DNA of 55,995 nt from Acidobacteriota bacterium (GTDB lineage Bacteria > Acidobacteriota > Terriglobia > Acidiferrales > 2-02-FULL-67-57): the NCBI GenBank assembly GCA_022571295.1, contig JACZYA010000004.1, positions 1 through 55,995 on the forward strand. Reading direction: 5' to 3'. Positions 44,651 through 52,221 of this stretch are shown in pieces (position 1 is the stretch's first letter; the number at the start of each line of letters is the position of its first letter). The notes beneath the pieces are model-generated. The model was not told the origin of the DNA. It did not search any database and was given only the letters and a program-made list of their open reading frames with translations. The translations under genes were made by a program, and so were the position numbers.

Positions 44651-45232
44651 CTAGCTGGTGAAATAGTCGGGCGCGTTGCCGGGCTTCCACTTGATGTTGC
44701 AGCCGATGCTGGGCTTCTGTTCTTCCGGCACGGGCTTGCCGGCCAGCACTGCGTCGAGAGCGGCGCGCAGGTCAACGCCGGTGACGGGCTGATCGTTGCC
44801 CGGGCGGCTGTCGTCCATCTGGCCGCGATAGACCAGCTTCCGCTCCCGGTCGAAGACGTAGAAGTCGGGCGTGCAGGCGGCGCGGTAGGCTTTGGCGACT
44901 TCCTGATTTTCGTCGTAGAGGTAGGGGAAGGTGTAGAGGAACTGTTTGGCCTGCTCGGCCATCTTCTCCGGGCTGTCGTCCGGGTGGGCCTCGACGTCGT
45001 TGGAGTTGATGCCCACCACGGCCACGCCCATCTGCTGGTATTCCTCGCACAACTCGGCCAGCTCCGCCCGCACGTGCTGGACGTAGGGGCAGTGGTTGCA
45101 GATGAACATCACCAGCAGGGCGGGGGCGTCCTGGAAGTCGCCGGGCGCCACCACCTTGCCCTGCGTGTCGGGCAGGTGAAACTCAGGAGCCTGCATGCCG
45201 AGTGTGGGCATGGTCGAAGGCGTCATTACCAT
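44651..45232 (-). CDS. Thioredoxin-fold redoxin (CNHCPYV type)
   Basis: 193 residues from the ATG at 45232, chosen because GAGGAGAGGA lies nine bases upstream; the tracked start at 45343 adds a non-conserved leader. AhpC/TSA-Redoxin fold: APEFHLPDTQGKVVAPGDF, then the active-site segment FICNHCPYVQHVRAEL, VVGINSNDVEAHPDDSPEKM, and YRAACTPDFYVFDRERKLVYRGQMDDSRPGN. The active site is CNHC with the second Cys followed by PYV, a form found in a widespread family of putative peroxiredoxin-like proteins. No signal peptide, so cytosolic. It stands alone, divergent from rimO. Substrate unknown. Confidence 0.88.
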   Translation of the reverse strand: MVMTPSTMPTLGMQAPEFHLPDTQGKVVAPGDFQDAPALLVMFICNHCPYVQHVRAELAELCEEYQQMGVAVVGINSNDVEAHPDDSPEKMAEQAKQFLYTFPYLYDENQEVAKAYRAACTPDFYVFDRERKLVYRGQMDDSRPGNDQPVTGVDLRAALDAVLAGKPVPEEQKPSIGCNIKWKPGNAPDYFTS

Positions 45233-45302
45233 GGCAGTCTGTCCTCTCCTCGTGCAGATCGAAAACCGTTCGCTCGGTAGTATAGCATGCAGATAGGTAG
45301 CC

Positions 45303-45331
45303 ACGGCACACTCGGCTGCCTGTGCTAGAAT
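45303..45331 (+). promoter_or_regulatory. Probable extended -10 promoter for rimO
   Basis: TGC-TAGAAT (45323-45331) provides a TGn extended -10, with a weak ACGGCA 17 bases upstream. The -10 ends 35 bases before the rimO ATG. Confidence 0.45.
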
Positions 45332-45366
45332 AGAGTTTCGCATCCGATGGAGCGCAACTTTCCTTT

Positions 45367-46773
45367 ATGGCTAAAGTAGGATTCATCAGTCTGGGCTGCC
45401 CGAAGAACCTCGTGGACAGCGAGGTGATGATGGGCGTGCTGGCCCGGGCGGGCTACGAGATGACGCCGCGCGCGGACGACGCCGACATCCTGGTGGTGAA
45501 CACGTGCAGCTTCATCGAGCCAGCGCGCGAAGAATCGATTGAGACTATCCTGGAGATGGCCGAGCACAAGAAGTTCGGCGCGGCACAGAAGTTGATTGTG
45601 GCCGGCTGCCTGGTAGAACGCTACCGCGAGCAGATTCAGAAGGAAATCCCGGAAGTGGATGCGGTGGTGGGAACCAATGAGCTGGAGCAGATTCTCGAAG
45701 CCTGCCGCGGCACGCTCACTGAGCGCCCGCCGGTGCTGGAGCCCTATCTCTACCACGAGCTGACGCCGCGCCTGACCGCCACCCCGCGCCACTACGCCTA
45801 TATCAAGATTGCGGAAGGGTGCGACCACCCGTGCTCGTTCTGCATCATTCCGCAGTTGCGCGGGGGCTTCCGCAGCCGGCGGTTTGAGTCGGTGGTGCGC
45901 GAGGCCGAGCAACTGACGGCAGCGGGTGCGCGCGAACTGATCCTGATCGGACAGGACACCACCAGCTACGGCGAAGACCTGGGACTGCGCGACGGCTTGC
46001 CGATGCTGTTGGAACGGCTGGCTGGGCTGGATGATGTAGGCTGGGTGCGCTTCCTCTACGTCTATCCCAACCGGGTGAGCCAAAAACTGATCGACACGGT
46101 GGCCGCGCAGCCGAAGCTGGTGCCCTACTTTGACATTCCCTTGCAGCACGCCAGCGCGGCGGTGCTGAAGCGCATGCGACGCGGAAGCCACGGCGATGCC
46201 TTCCTGAAGCTGCTGGAGCGCATCCGGGCCGCGATGCCCGAGGTGGCCTTGCGGACTTCCTTCATCGTCGGCTTCCCCGGCGAAACAGAAAAGGATTTTG
46301 AAACCCTGTGCGACTTCGTGCGCGCCGCCCGCTTCGACCACGTGGGCGTGTTCACTTACTCGGACGAGGAAACATCACAGAGTTATCCCCTGGACGGAAA
46401 AGTTTCCGCGGGTGAAGCGCACCGCCGCCAGCGCCACCTGATGGCGGTGCAGCGGCCGATTGCAGCAGAGAAAAACCGCCAGCGGCTGGGGCAGCGTCTC
46501 ATTGCCTTGCTGGAAGGACCCTCGCAAGAAACCGAGCTGCTGTGGGAAGCGCGGCTGGCGGCGCAAGCGCCTGAGATCGACAGCAAGCTCTACATCAACG
46601 ACTGCGCGCTGGCGGAGATGCCGGCGGCGGGGAGCCTGGTGACGGTGGAAATCACCGAAGCGCGCGACTACGATCTGGTGGGGCGCGTGCTGGACACGCA
46701 GGTCGAAGCTGCACCGGTGCCGGTCCAACAGGAAGCCCCGCCCGCCCTGGTGCAAATTCACGCGGCTCGTTGA
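45367..46773 (+). CDS. rimO: Ribosomal protein S12 (Asp) methylthiotransferase
   Basis: Radical SAM enzyme that adds a methylthio group to an Asp of ribosomal protein S12. 468 residues. The N-terminal UPF0004 domain has three cluster cysteines: C12 (LGCPKNLVDSE), C48 (VNTCSFIEPAREESI) and C81 (VAGCLVERYREQI). The radical SAM motif is CDHPCSFCIIP (about 152-160). The TRAM domain is at the C-terminus. LGCPKNLVDSE and the SFIEPAREESI segment distinguish RimO from MiaB. Starts a plus-strand run leading through yacG and pgpA. Confidence 0.97.
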   Translation: MAKVGFISLGCPKNLVDSEVMMGVLARAGYEMTPRADDADILVVNTCSFIEPAREESIETILEMAEHKKFGAAQKLIVAGCLVERYREQIQKEIPEVDAVVGTNELEQILEACRGTLTERPPVLEPYLYHELTPRLTATPRHYAYIKIAEGCDHPCSFCIIPQLRGGFRSRRFESVVREAEQLTAAGARELILIGQDTTSYGEDLGLRDGLPMLLERLAGLDDVGWVRFLYVYPNRVSQKLIDTVAAQPKLVPYFDIPLQHASAAVLKRMRRGSHGDAFLKLLERIRAAMPEVALRTSFIVGFPGETEKDFETLCDFVRAARFDHVGVFTYSDEETSQSYPLDGKVSAGEAHRRQRHLMAVQRPIAAEKNRQRLGQRLIALLEGPSQETELLWEARLAAQAPEIDSKLYINDCALAEMPAAGSLVTVEITEARDYDLVGRVLDTQVEAAPVPVQQEAPPALVQIHAAR

Positions 46774-46806
46774 ACCGGCGCGGAAGAACGGTTATAGGTA
46801 AGTGGT

Positions 46807-47010
46807 ATGCATTGGCGGTGCCCCATCTGCCGGAAGGCGACCGACACGGAGAGGCACACTGATTTTCCTTTTTGCTCGGAACGCTGTCGGCTAATCGACC
46901 TGGGGAACTGGGCCAGCGAAAAGTATAAAGTGAGCGAGCCCGCGGCCGCTACAACGCAGCCAGAAGACTTGGAGCCGGAGAACCATGAACAACGCAACCG
47001 CCGCACCTGA
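46807..47010 (+). CDS. yacG: YacG-type zinc-binding protein
   Basis: 67 residues containing the complete YacG fold: CPICRKAT (first Cys pair) and FPFCSERCRLIDLGNWASEKYKV (second pair). In E. coli YacG is a Zn-binding inhibitor of DNA gyrase. The tail past residue 45 is acidic and not conserved. It overlaps the pgpA start by 26 bases; the two genes are probably co-transcribed from upstream of rimO. Confidence 0.92.
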   Translation: MHWRCPICRKATDTERHTDFPFCSERCRLIDLGNWASEKYKVSEPAAATTQPEDLEPENHEQRNRRT

Positions 47011-47524
47011 GTCGGCCACGCCCACGAAGACAGCGATTCGGCTGGCGACCGCCTTCGGACTGGGCTATGCGCCGGTGGCGCCGGGGACAGCGGGATCGCT
47101 GGGGGGCGTTGGGATATTTGCGCTGTTGCTGTTCACCCTGGAGGGGGTCGCGCTCGACCTGGCCTTCATCGCGGTATCGCTGTGTTTGGTTGCGACGGCC
47201 ATGTGGAGCACAGAACGCGCGCTGCCGCATTGGACCAGCCAAGACCCGTCGGCGGTGGTGATTGACGAAGTACTGGGGCAATTCCTGACTTACGGCGGCC
47301 CGCTGGCAGTAGCCTACGCAGGAGTGGCTGCGGTGGCGCCCACGTGGAAAACTTTGTTGGCCGGGCTTATACTTTTTCGCGCCTTCGACGTGCTGAAGCC
47401 CTATCCGATTCGGCAAAGCGAAGGTGTGCCCGGCGCCGCGGGCGTGGTGCTGGATGATTTTCTGGCCGCGGTCTATGCCGCGCTGGTGCTGGGAGTGCTG
47501 AGTTGGGTCGGATGGCTGGGATAA
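46985..47524 (+). CDS. pgpA: Phosphatidylglycerophosphatase A
   Basis: Removes phosphate from phosphatidylglycerophosphate to make phosphatidylglycerol. 179 residues with about four membrane helices. Family motifs: GLGYAPVAPGTAGSLGGV, the acidic VVIDEVLGQFLTY, FRAFDVLKPYPIR, and GVVLDDFLAAVYAAL. GGAG five bases before the ATG supports the start, even though it overlaps yacG. With plsY and gpsA downstream it forms a phospholipid-synthesis theme. Confidence 0.93.
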   Translation: MNNATAAPESATPTKTAIRLATAFGLGYAPVAPGTAGSLGGVGIFALLLFTLEGVALDLAFIAVSLCLVATAMWSTERALPHWTSQDPSAVVIDEVLGQFLTYGGPLAVAYAGVAAVAPTWKTLLAGLILFRAFDVLKPYPIRQSEGVPGAAGVVLDDFLAAVYAALVLGVLSWVGWLG

Positions 47525-48546
47525 CCACAAAAAAACCCGAGATTGAGCGGGTGGAGCCCGCGGCCGGCATTGCCGGGGGAGAGATTAGCATCCACGGCCG
47601 GGGCTTCAGCGGCGGAGACCACGGACGGCCGCAGGTGAGATTCGGGGGCAAAGAAGCGACCTTGCTGGTGGCCTCGGACGATTTTCTGATCGCGCGGGTT
47701 CCCGAAGGGTCGCCGGATTCCTTGCTGGAAGTGCGCACGCCCAAGGGCGAATCCGACCAGATGGCGATTGAGCTGGGGGTCTCGATTGCCGACAACCTCC
47801 ATCCGGTCGCCAACCCGGTGATTGATCAGGAAGGAAACATCTTCGCCACCGTTAGCGGGGCGCGCGGGCAGAAAGTTCCCATCTCCATTTACAAGTTTGA
47901 TCGCAACTACATCGCCAAGCCCTTCCTGAGCAACCTGGTGAACGCCACCGGGCTAGCGCTGGATGCCGCCGGGAACCTCTACGTCTCCAGCCGGCACGAT
48001 GGGGTGGTCTATCAGGTCACCTCCGACTCCCACAAAACGGTGTACGCGAAAGGAATGGGCGTGGCCACCGGAATCGCTTTCGATGCCGACGAGAACCTAT
48101 TGGTAGGAGACCGCACCGGCACCATCTTCAAGGTGGGCCACGACCGGCAAATTTTTGTCTTCGCCACGCTGGAACCGTCGGTGGCTGCCTACCATCTGGC
48201 CTTTGGCCCCGACCAAGCGCTCTACGTCACCGGGCCCACTACCTCCAGCTACGATTCCATTTACCGCATCGCGCCCAGCGGCGAGGTGGAAGTTTTTTAT
48301 CGCGGCCTGGGACGGCCGCAAGGGCTGGCGTTCGACCAGAAGGGCGAGCTCTACGTGGTGGCTTCGCTGGCAGGCCGGCGGGGCGTGGTTCACTTCCCCC
48401 GGACGGGAGAGCCGAAGCTGGCCATTTCGGGACAGGGCCTGGTGGGGCTGGCGTTCGGCGCGGGCAACCGACTGGTGCTGGCCACCAGCAACACGCTCTA
48501 CCACCTCAACTGGCCGGGCACCGGGGGTACCCGGCCGCGTCCATGA
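47512..48546 (+). CDS. IPT/TIG domain plus NHL-like beta-propeller protein
   Basis: 344 residues from the ATG at 47512 (overlapping the pgpA end by 13 bases; the tracked 47503 start is a TTG). Residues about 10-85 form an IPT/TIG immunoglobulin-like domain (IERVEPAAGIAGGEISIHGRGF, VRFGGKEATLL). The remainder is a six-bladed NHL/SMP-30-like propeller with repeats such as VNATGLALDAAGNLYVSSRHDGVVYQV and GVATGIAFDADENLLVGDRTGTIFKV. There is no signal peptide or membrane helix. No catalytic signature is evident. Its frame and operon position between pgpA and cinA suggest a cytosolic or leaderless-secreted protein of unknown role. Confidence 0.75.
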   Translation: MAGITTKKPEIERVEPAAGIAGGEISIHGRGFSGGDHGRPQVRFGGKEATLLVASDDFLIARVPEGSPDSLLEVRTPKGESDQMAIELGVSIADNLHPVANPVIDQEGNIFATVSGARGQKVPISIYKFDRNYIAKPFLSNLVNATGLALDAAGNLYVSSRHDGVVYQVTSDSHKTVYAKGMGVATGIAFDADENLLVGDRTGTIFKVGHDRQIFVFATLEPSVAAYHLAFGPDQALYVTGPTTSSYDSIYRIAPSGEVEVFYRGLGRPQGLAFDQKGELYVVASLAGRRGVVHFPRTGEPKLAISGQGLVGLAFGAGNRLVLATSNTLYHLNWPGTGGTRPRP

Positions 48547-48576
48547 AGGCGACCGGACCGAGAAAACTTGGCAGCC

Positions 48577-49815
48577 ATGCAAGCTGAGATCATTGCCATC
48601 GGATCGGAGATGCTGACGCCGTTCCGGGTGGACACCAATTCCCTCTACCTCACCGATCAGCTCGAACGCCTGGGCATCCCCGTGATTCGGAAGACGGTGG
48701 TGGGCGACAACCGCGAACACCTGAAAGCGGTCTTTGCCGAAGCCCTCCAGCGCTCCGACTTAGTGATTGGGATCGGCGGCCTGGGCCCGACCGAAGATGA
48801 CCGCACGCGCGAGTCGGTGGCAGAGCTGCTGGGCCGGCCACTGGAGCGCAGCGAGGAAGTGGTGCGAATGATGCGCGAACGGTTCCGCGCGTTCGGGCGC
48901 AAGATGCCGGAAGTCAACCTGCGCCAAGCCATGGTGCCGGCGGGTGCGACCTGGCTCCCCAACGACAACGGCACGGCTCCGGGATTGTGGATGGAAACCG
49001 ACGGCGAAAAAATTGTGCTGTTGCTGCCGGGGCCGCCGCCGGAACTCAAACCCCTGTTTGAAGAGTATTGCCTGGTCAAGCTGCGCTCGCGCGCCCCCAG
49101 GCAGGCGTTTTCCACCAAGGTGCTGAAGGTGACGGGGATGGCGGAATCAGAGGTGGAAGAAAAGATCGCCCCCATCTACCGCACCTACAAAAATCCGGAA
49201 ACCACGCTGCTGGCCTCGGCGGGCGAGATTCAAATCCACTTGCGCGGCACCGGCGCTGACGCGGGCGACGCGCTGCGGCGGGTGGAAGAGTTGGGCGAGC
49301 GAATCGAGAACGCTTTGGGCGACGCGGTCTTTTCGCGCGGCAATGAATCGCTGGAACAGGTGGTGGGCCTCTACCTGATGATGCGCGGCGCTACGCTGGC
49401 GGTGGCGGAGAGCTGCACCGGCGGGCTGCTGGGCCAGCGCATCACCAGCGTGCCCGGCAGCTCCCACTATTTTCTCGGCGGCGTGGTGTGCTACTCCGAC
49501 AAGTTGAAGACGAAACTGGTGGGAGTGCCCGAGAGCATGCTGAAACGCAAAGGGGCGGTCTCGGCGGAAGTAGCGGAAGCGCTGGCGCGCGGCATCCGGA
49601 GCCGTGCCGGCGCCACGCTAGGGGTGGGCATCACCGGCGTTGCCGGACCCCAAGGCGGGAGCCCGGACAAGCCGGTGGGAACGGTTTTTATCTCGCTGGC
49701 CGAGGCCCACCGGGCGAAGACGGTGAAGCATCGTTTCCCGGGCGACCGCGAGCGCATTCGCCAGTTTGCCACCCAGGCGGCTCTCAATCTGGTTCGCCGC
49801 AAACTGCTGAAGTGA
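48577..49815 (+). CDS. cinA: CinA-like NMN amidohydrolase / ADP-ribose pyrophosphatase
   Basis: 412 residues from the ATG at 48577 (MQAEIIAIGSEML). The N-terminal MoCF-like COG1058 domain (IAIGSEMLTPFRVDTNSLYLTDQL, IGIGGLGPTEDDRTRESVAELLGRPL) hydrolyses ADP-ribose, and the C-terminal PncC domain (LAVAESCTGGLLGQRITSVPGSSHYFLGGVVCYS, GITGVAGPQGGSPDKPVGTVFISL) deamidates NMN. Together they recycle pyridine nucleotides in the cytosol. Length and domain order are standard. Followed by thpR 54 bases later. Confidence 0.96.
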   Translation: MQAEIIAIGSEMLTPFRVDTNSLYLTDQLERLGIPVIRKTVVGDNREHLKAVFAEALQRSDLVIGIGGLGPTEDDRTRESVAELLGRPLERSEEVVRMMRERFRAFGRKMPEVNLRQAMVPAGATWLPNDNGTAPGLWMETDGEKIVLLLPGPPPELKPLFEEYCLVKLRSRAPRQAFSTKVLKVTGMAESEVEEKIAPIYRTYKNPETTLLASAGEIQIHLRGTGADAGDALRRVEELGERIENALGDAVFSRGNESLEQVVGLYLMMRGATLAVAESCTGGLLGQRITSVPGSSHYFLGGVVCYSDKLKTKLVGVPESMLKRKGAVSAEVAEALARGIRSRAGATLGVGITGVAGPQGGSPDKPVGTVFISLAEAHRAKTVKHRFPGDRERIRQFATQAALNLVRRKLLK

Positions 49816-49869
49816 GCCGGGCATTGGCAAAGAACACACCCAACCACAAACCCTGAGTACCTTCTTCCG

Positions 49870-50454
49870 ATGCGCCTTTTCGTCGCGCTCGATTTGACCG
49901 ATGCCGTTCGCGCGGCCATCGCCGAGCTGCTGGCCAGGTTGAAACCCACCACCGGGGCGGTGCGCTGGGTGCGGCCCGACGTTCTACACCTGACGGTGAA
50001 ATTCATCGGGCATCTGGGGGAAGAAAAACTTCCTGCGCTTCGGGAAGCGCTGGCGCGAGTGGGGACGTCGGAGCCGGTGGAACTGGAGTTCCACGGGGTG
50101 GGATTTTTTCCCAACCCGCGCAGTCCGCGCGTCTTTTGGGTAGGGGTGCGTGGCAACGACGCGCTGTTCGACCTAGCCGGACAAATCGAGGCGGCGCTGG
50201 AACCGCTGGGTATCGCGCGCGAACGCCGCGCCTATGCGCCGCACCTGACGCTGGGCCGGTTCAAATCCGGGCCGGGCCGGAGAGTGGATTCGCGCCAGCT
50301 CACTCGCCTGCAAGAAAAAATCGCCGCGCTGCCCTCGACCGATTTCGGGCACGTGCGCTGCGAAGAGTTTTTTCTCTACCAGAGCAAACTCTCCCCCGGC
50401 GGCGCGAAATACTCTAAACTGGAGCGCTTCGGGTTCATCCGAGCCGAGAACTAG
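49870..50454 (+). CDS. thpR: RNA 2',3'-cyclic phosphodiesterase
   Basis: 194 residues of the 2H phosphoesterase superfamily. The two catalytic H-x-T-x motifs are HLTVKFIG and HLTLGRF, separated by about 85 residues. ThpR (LigT) opens RNA 2',3'-cyclic phosphate ends; E. coli LigT also forms 2'-5' linkages. The C-terminal segment FFLYQSKLSPGGAKYSKLERF is typical. CinA-ThpR adjacency is found in several bacterial genomes. Confidence 0.92.
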   Translation: MRLFVALDLTDAVRAAIAELLARLKPTTGAVRWVRPDVLHLTVKFIGHLGEEKLPALREALARVGTSEPVELEFHGVGFFPNPRSPRVFWVGVRGNDALFDLAGQIEAALEPLGIARERRAYAPHLTLGRFKSGPGRRVDSRQLTRLQEKIAALPSTDFGHVRCEEFFLYQSKLSPGGAKYSKLERFGFIRAEN

Positions 50455-50466
50455 CTGGGGGCGTAG

Positions 50467-51081
50467 TTGCCTGTAAGCGCGATCGAGCTGAGCGGTGTGG
50501 TGCTGGCGTACCTACTGGGCTCACTTCCGTTTGGCTACGTGCTGGTGAAGCTGCGCGGCGCCGGGGACGTGCGCACGCAGGGGAGCGGCTCGACCGGCGC
50601 CACCAATGTCGCCCGCACGCTGGGGCCGGGGGCGGGCTTGCTGGTGCTGGCGCTGGACGCCGGCAAGGGTTACGCTGCGGTCTGGCTGGCTGCCCGGTTG
50701 GCGGAGGGTGATTTGCGTTGGACGGCAGCCGCAGGCGTGGCCGCCATTGTGGGGCACAGTTTTCCGGTCTTTATCCGCTTTCGCGGAGGCAAGAGCGTGG
50801 CCACCGGATTGGGCGTGTTTCTTTTCCTCACCCCGCTGGCAGTGGCGGCTTGCCTGGGGGTCTGGCTGTTGGCGTTGGCAATCTGGCGTTACGTCTCTCT
50901 GAGTTCGATGCTCGCCGCAGCTGCCTACCCGGTGCTGGCCTATGCGCTCTACCATCCGACGCTGCCGGTACTGCTGGCCGGCGCGGTGGGCGCGTGCATC
51001 ATCGTGCTTCGGCATCACGCCAACATCCGACAGCTGATGGCCGGCACCGAAAACAAATTCGCCCTGCGGCGGAAATCCTGA
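50467..51081 (+). CDS. plsY: Acyl-phosphate:glycerol-3-phosphate acyltransferase
   Basis: Acylates sn-glycerol 3-phosphate from acyl phosphate at the inner membrane, the first phospholipid step. 204 residues with five membrane helices. Three conserved motifs are seen: GSGSTGATNVART, HSFPVFIRFRGGKSVATGLGVF, and HHANIRQLMAGTENKF. A TTG start at 50467 is tracked; the next GTG at residue 11 would remove part of helix 1, so I keep it. gpsA, which supplies the glycerol 3-phosphate, follows 16 bases after the stop. Confidence 0.95.
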   Translation: MPVSAIELSGVVLAYLLGSLPFGYVLVKLRGAGDVRTQGSGSTGATNVARTLGPGAGLLVLALDAGKGYAAVWLAARLAEGDLRWTAAAGVAAIVGHSFPVFIRFRGGKSVATGLGVFLFLTPLAVAACLGVWLLALAIWRYVSLSSMLAAAAYPVLAYALYHPTLPVLLAGAVGACIIVLRHHANIRQLMAGTENKFALRRKS

Positions 51082-51097
51082 CCCGAGGACGATTGAC

Positions 51098-52102
51098 GTG
51101 CGCACCATCACAGTAATCGGCGGGGGCAGTTGGGGCACGGCGCTGGCGATCACGCTGGCCCGCAGCACGACTCCGCACCACGTGCGGCTGTGGGCGCTGG
51201 AAAAAGAGCTGGTCGAGCAGATGGTGGCTACGCGCGAGAACCACATCTTCCTGCCGGGCTTCCGCCTGCCGCGAGAAGTCCAACCCACCCATGACCTCGC
51301 CCAAGCCGCGCGCGGCGCCGACATCCTGCTGAGCGTTGTCCCGACACAGTTCCTGCGCCGCGTCTGGGAACAGATCCTGCCCCATCTGGCGCCGGAGACG
51401 CTGATTCTGAGCGCGGCCAAGGGGCTGGAGCGTGACTCTCTGGCGCGCCCCTCCGAAGTCATTGCCGAGGTAATCGGCAGCCGGTTCGAGCCGCGACTGG
51501 CCGCACTCTCCGGCCCGTCGTTCGCCCGCGAGGTGGCTGCCGGGCTTCCCACTGCAATCGTCATCGCCTCCGCTGATGCCTCACTCGCGCGCGACCTGCA
51601 AGCCGAGCTGGCCGGCCCCGGCCTGCGCCTCTACACCAACAACGACGTGGCCGGAACCGAGATTGGAGGCGCGGTCAAAAACATCATCGCCATTGCTGCC
51701 GGCGTCGCCGATGGACTGGGGCTGGGCACCAACGCGCGTGCGGCTTTGATTACGCGCGGCTTGGCGGAAATCTCCCGGCTTGCGCTTGCCTGCGGCGGGC
51801 AGCGCGAGACGCTGGCCGGCCTGGCAGGCCTGGGCGATTTGGTCCTGACCTGCACCGGTGGGCTGAGCCGGAATCGCACCGTCGGCCTGGAGCTGGCCAA
51901 AGGCCGTACGCTGGACCACATCATCCAATCCATGCGCATGGTGGCCGAAGGGGTGGAGACCACCCGCGTCACCCGCGCGCTAGCCCGCAAGCTGGGGGTG
52001 GAAATGCCCATCGTCGAGCAGATGCACAAAATCCTCTTTGAGGGCCAGGAGCCGCGCGCCGGCGTCCGCGCCCTGCTGGAGCGGGCGTTGCGCGACGAAT
52101 AA
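51098..52102 (+). CDS. gpsA: sn-Glycerol-3-phosphate dehydrogenase [NAD(P)+]
   Basis: Reduces dihydroxyacetone phosphate to sn-glycerol 3-phosphate. 334 residues with a GTG start. VIGGGSWGTALAITLA is the dinucleotide loop; VPTQFLRRV and LSAAKGLERDSL belong to the family core; LSGPSFAREVAAGLPTAIV, the catalytic Lys in GGAVKNIIAIAAGVADGLGLG, and LGDLVLTCTGGLSRNRTVGLELAKG follow. Directly after plsY, so the substrate supply and acyl transfer steps are likely co-regulated. Confidence 0.98.
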   Translation: MRTITVIGGGSWGTALAITLARSTTPHHVRLWALEKELVEQMVATRENHIFLPGFRLPREVQPTHDLAQAARGADILLSVVPTQFLRRVWEQILPHLAPETLILSAAKGLERDSLARPSEVIAEVIGSRFEPRLAALSGPSFAREVAAGLPTAIVIASADASLARDLQAELAGPGLRLYTNNDVAGTEIGGAVKNIIAIAAGVADGLGLGTNARAALITRGLAEISRLALACGGQRETLAGLAGLGDLVLTCTGGLSRNRTVGLELAKGRTLDHIIQSMRMVAEGVETTRVTRALARKLGVEMPIVEQMHKILFEGQEPRAGVRALLERALRDE

Positions 52103-52111
52103 ATCTGCGCA

Positions 52112-52140
52112 TTGCTTTCTGAGGGAGCTTTCGGTAGAAT
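52112..52140 (+). promoter_or_regulatory. Possible promoter and leader for the HD-GYP gene
   Basis: TTGCTT (52112-52117), 17-base spacer, TAGAAT (52135-52140; 5 of 6). The predicted leader (about 52148-52221) is G-rich with small inverted words such as GGGCGTGAAGCCC. I found no match to GEMM-I/II c-di-GMP riboswitch consensus. Confidence 0.4.
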
Positions 52141-52221
52141 TTCGTGGGGGGCGTGAAGCCCAGTGAACAGGTGGAGGGCCCTAAGAAAGAGCGGGGGAGG
52201 GCTGTTGCTTAGCCGGACCCC

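Noticed and set aside
45279-45284. TATACT -10-like word for the minus-strand redoxin gene
   Set aside because: No acceptable -35 at 16-18 bases, so not called as a promoter.
52141-52221. Possible riboswitch or small RNA before the HD-GYP gene
   Set aside because: No match to a known aptamer consensus; kept only as a low-interest finding.
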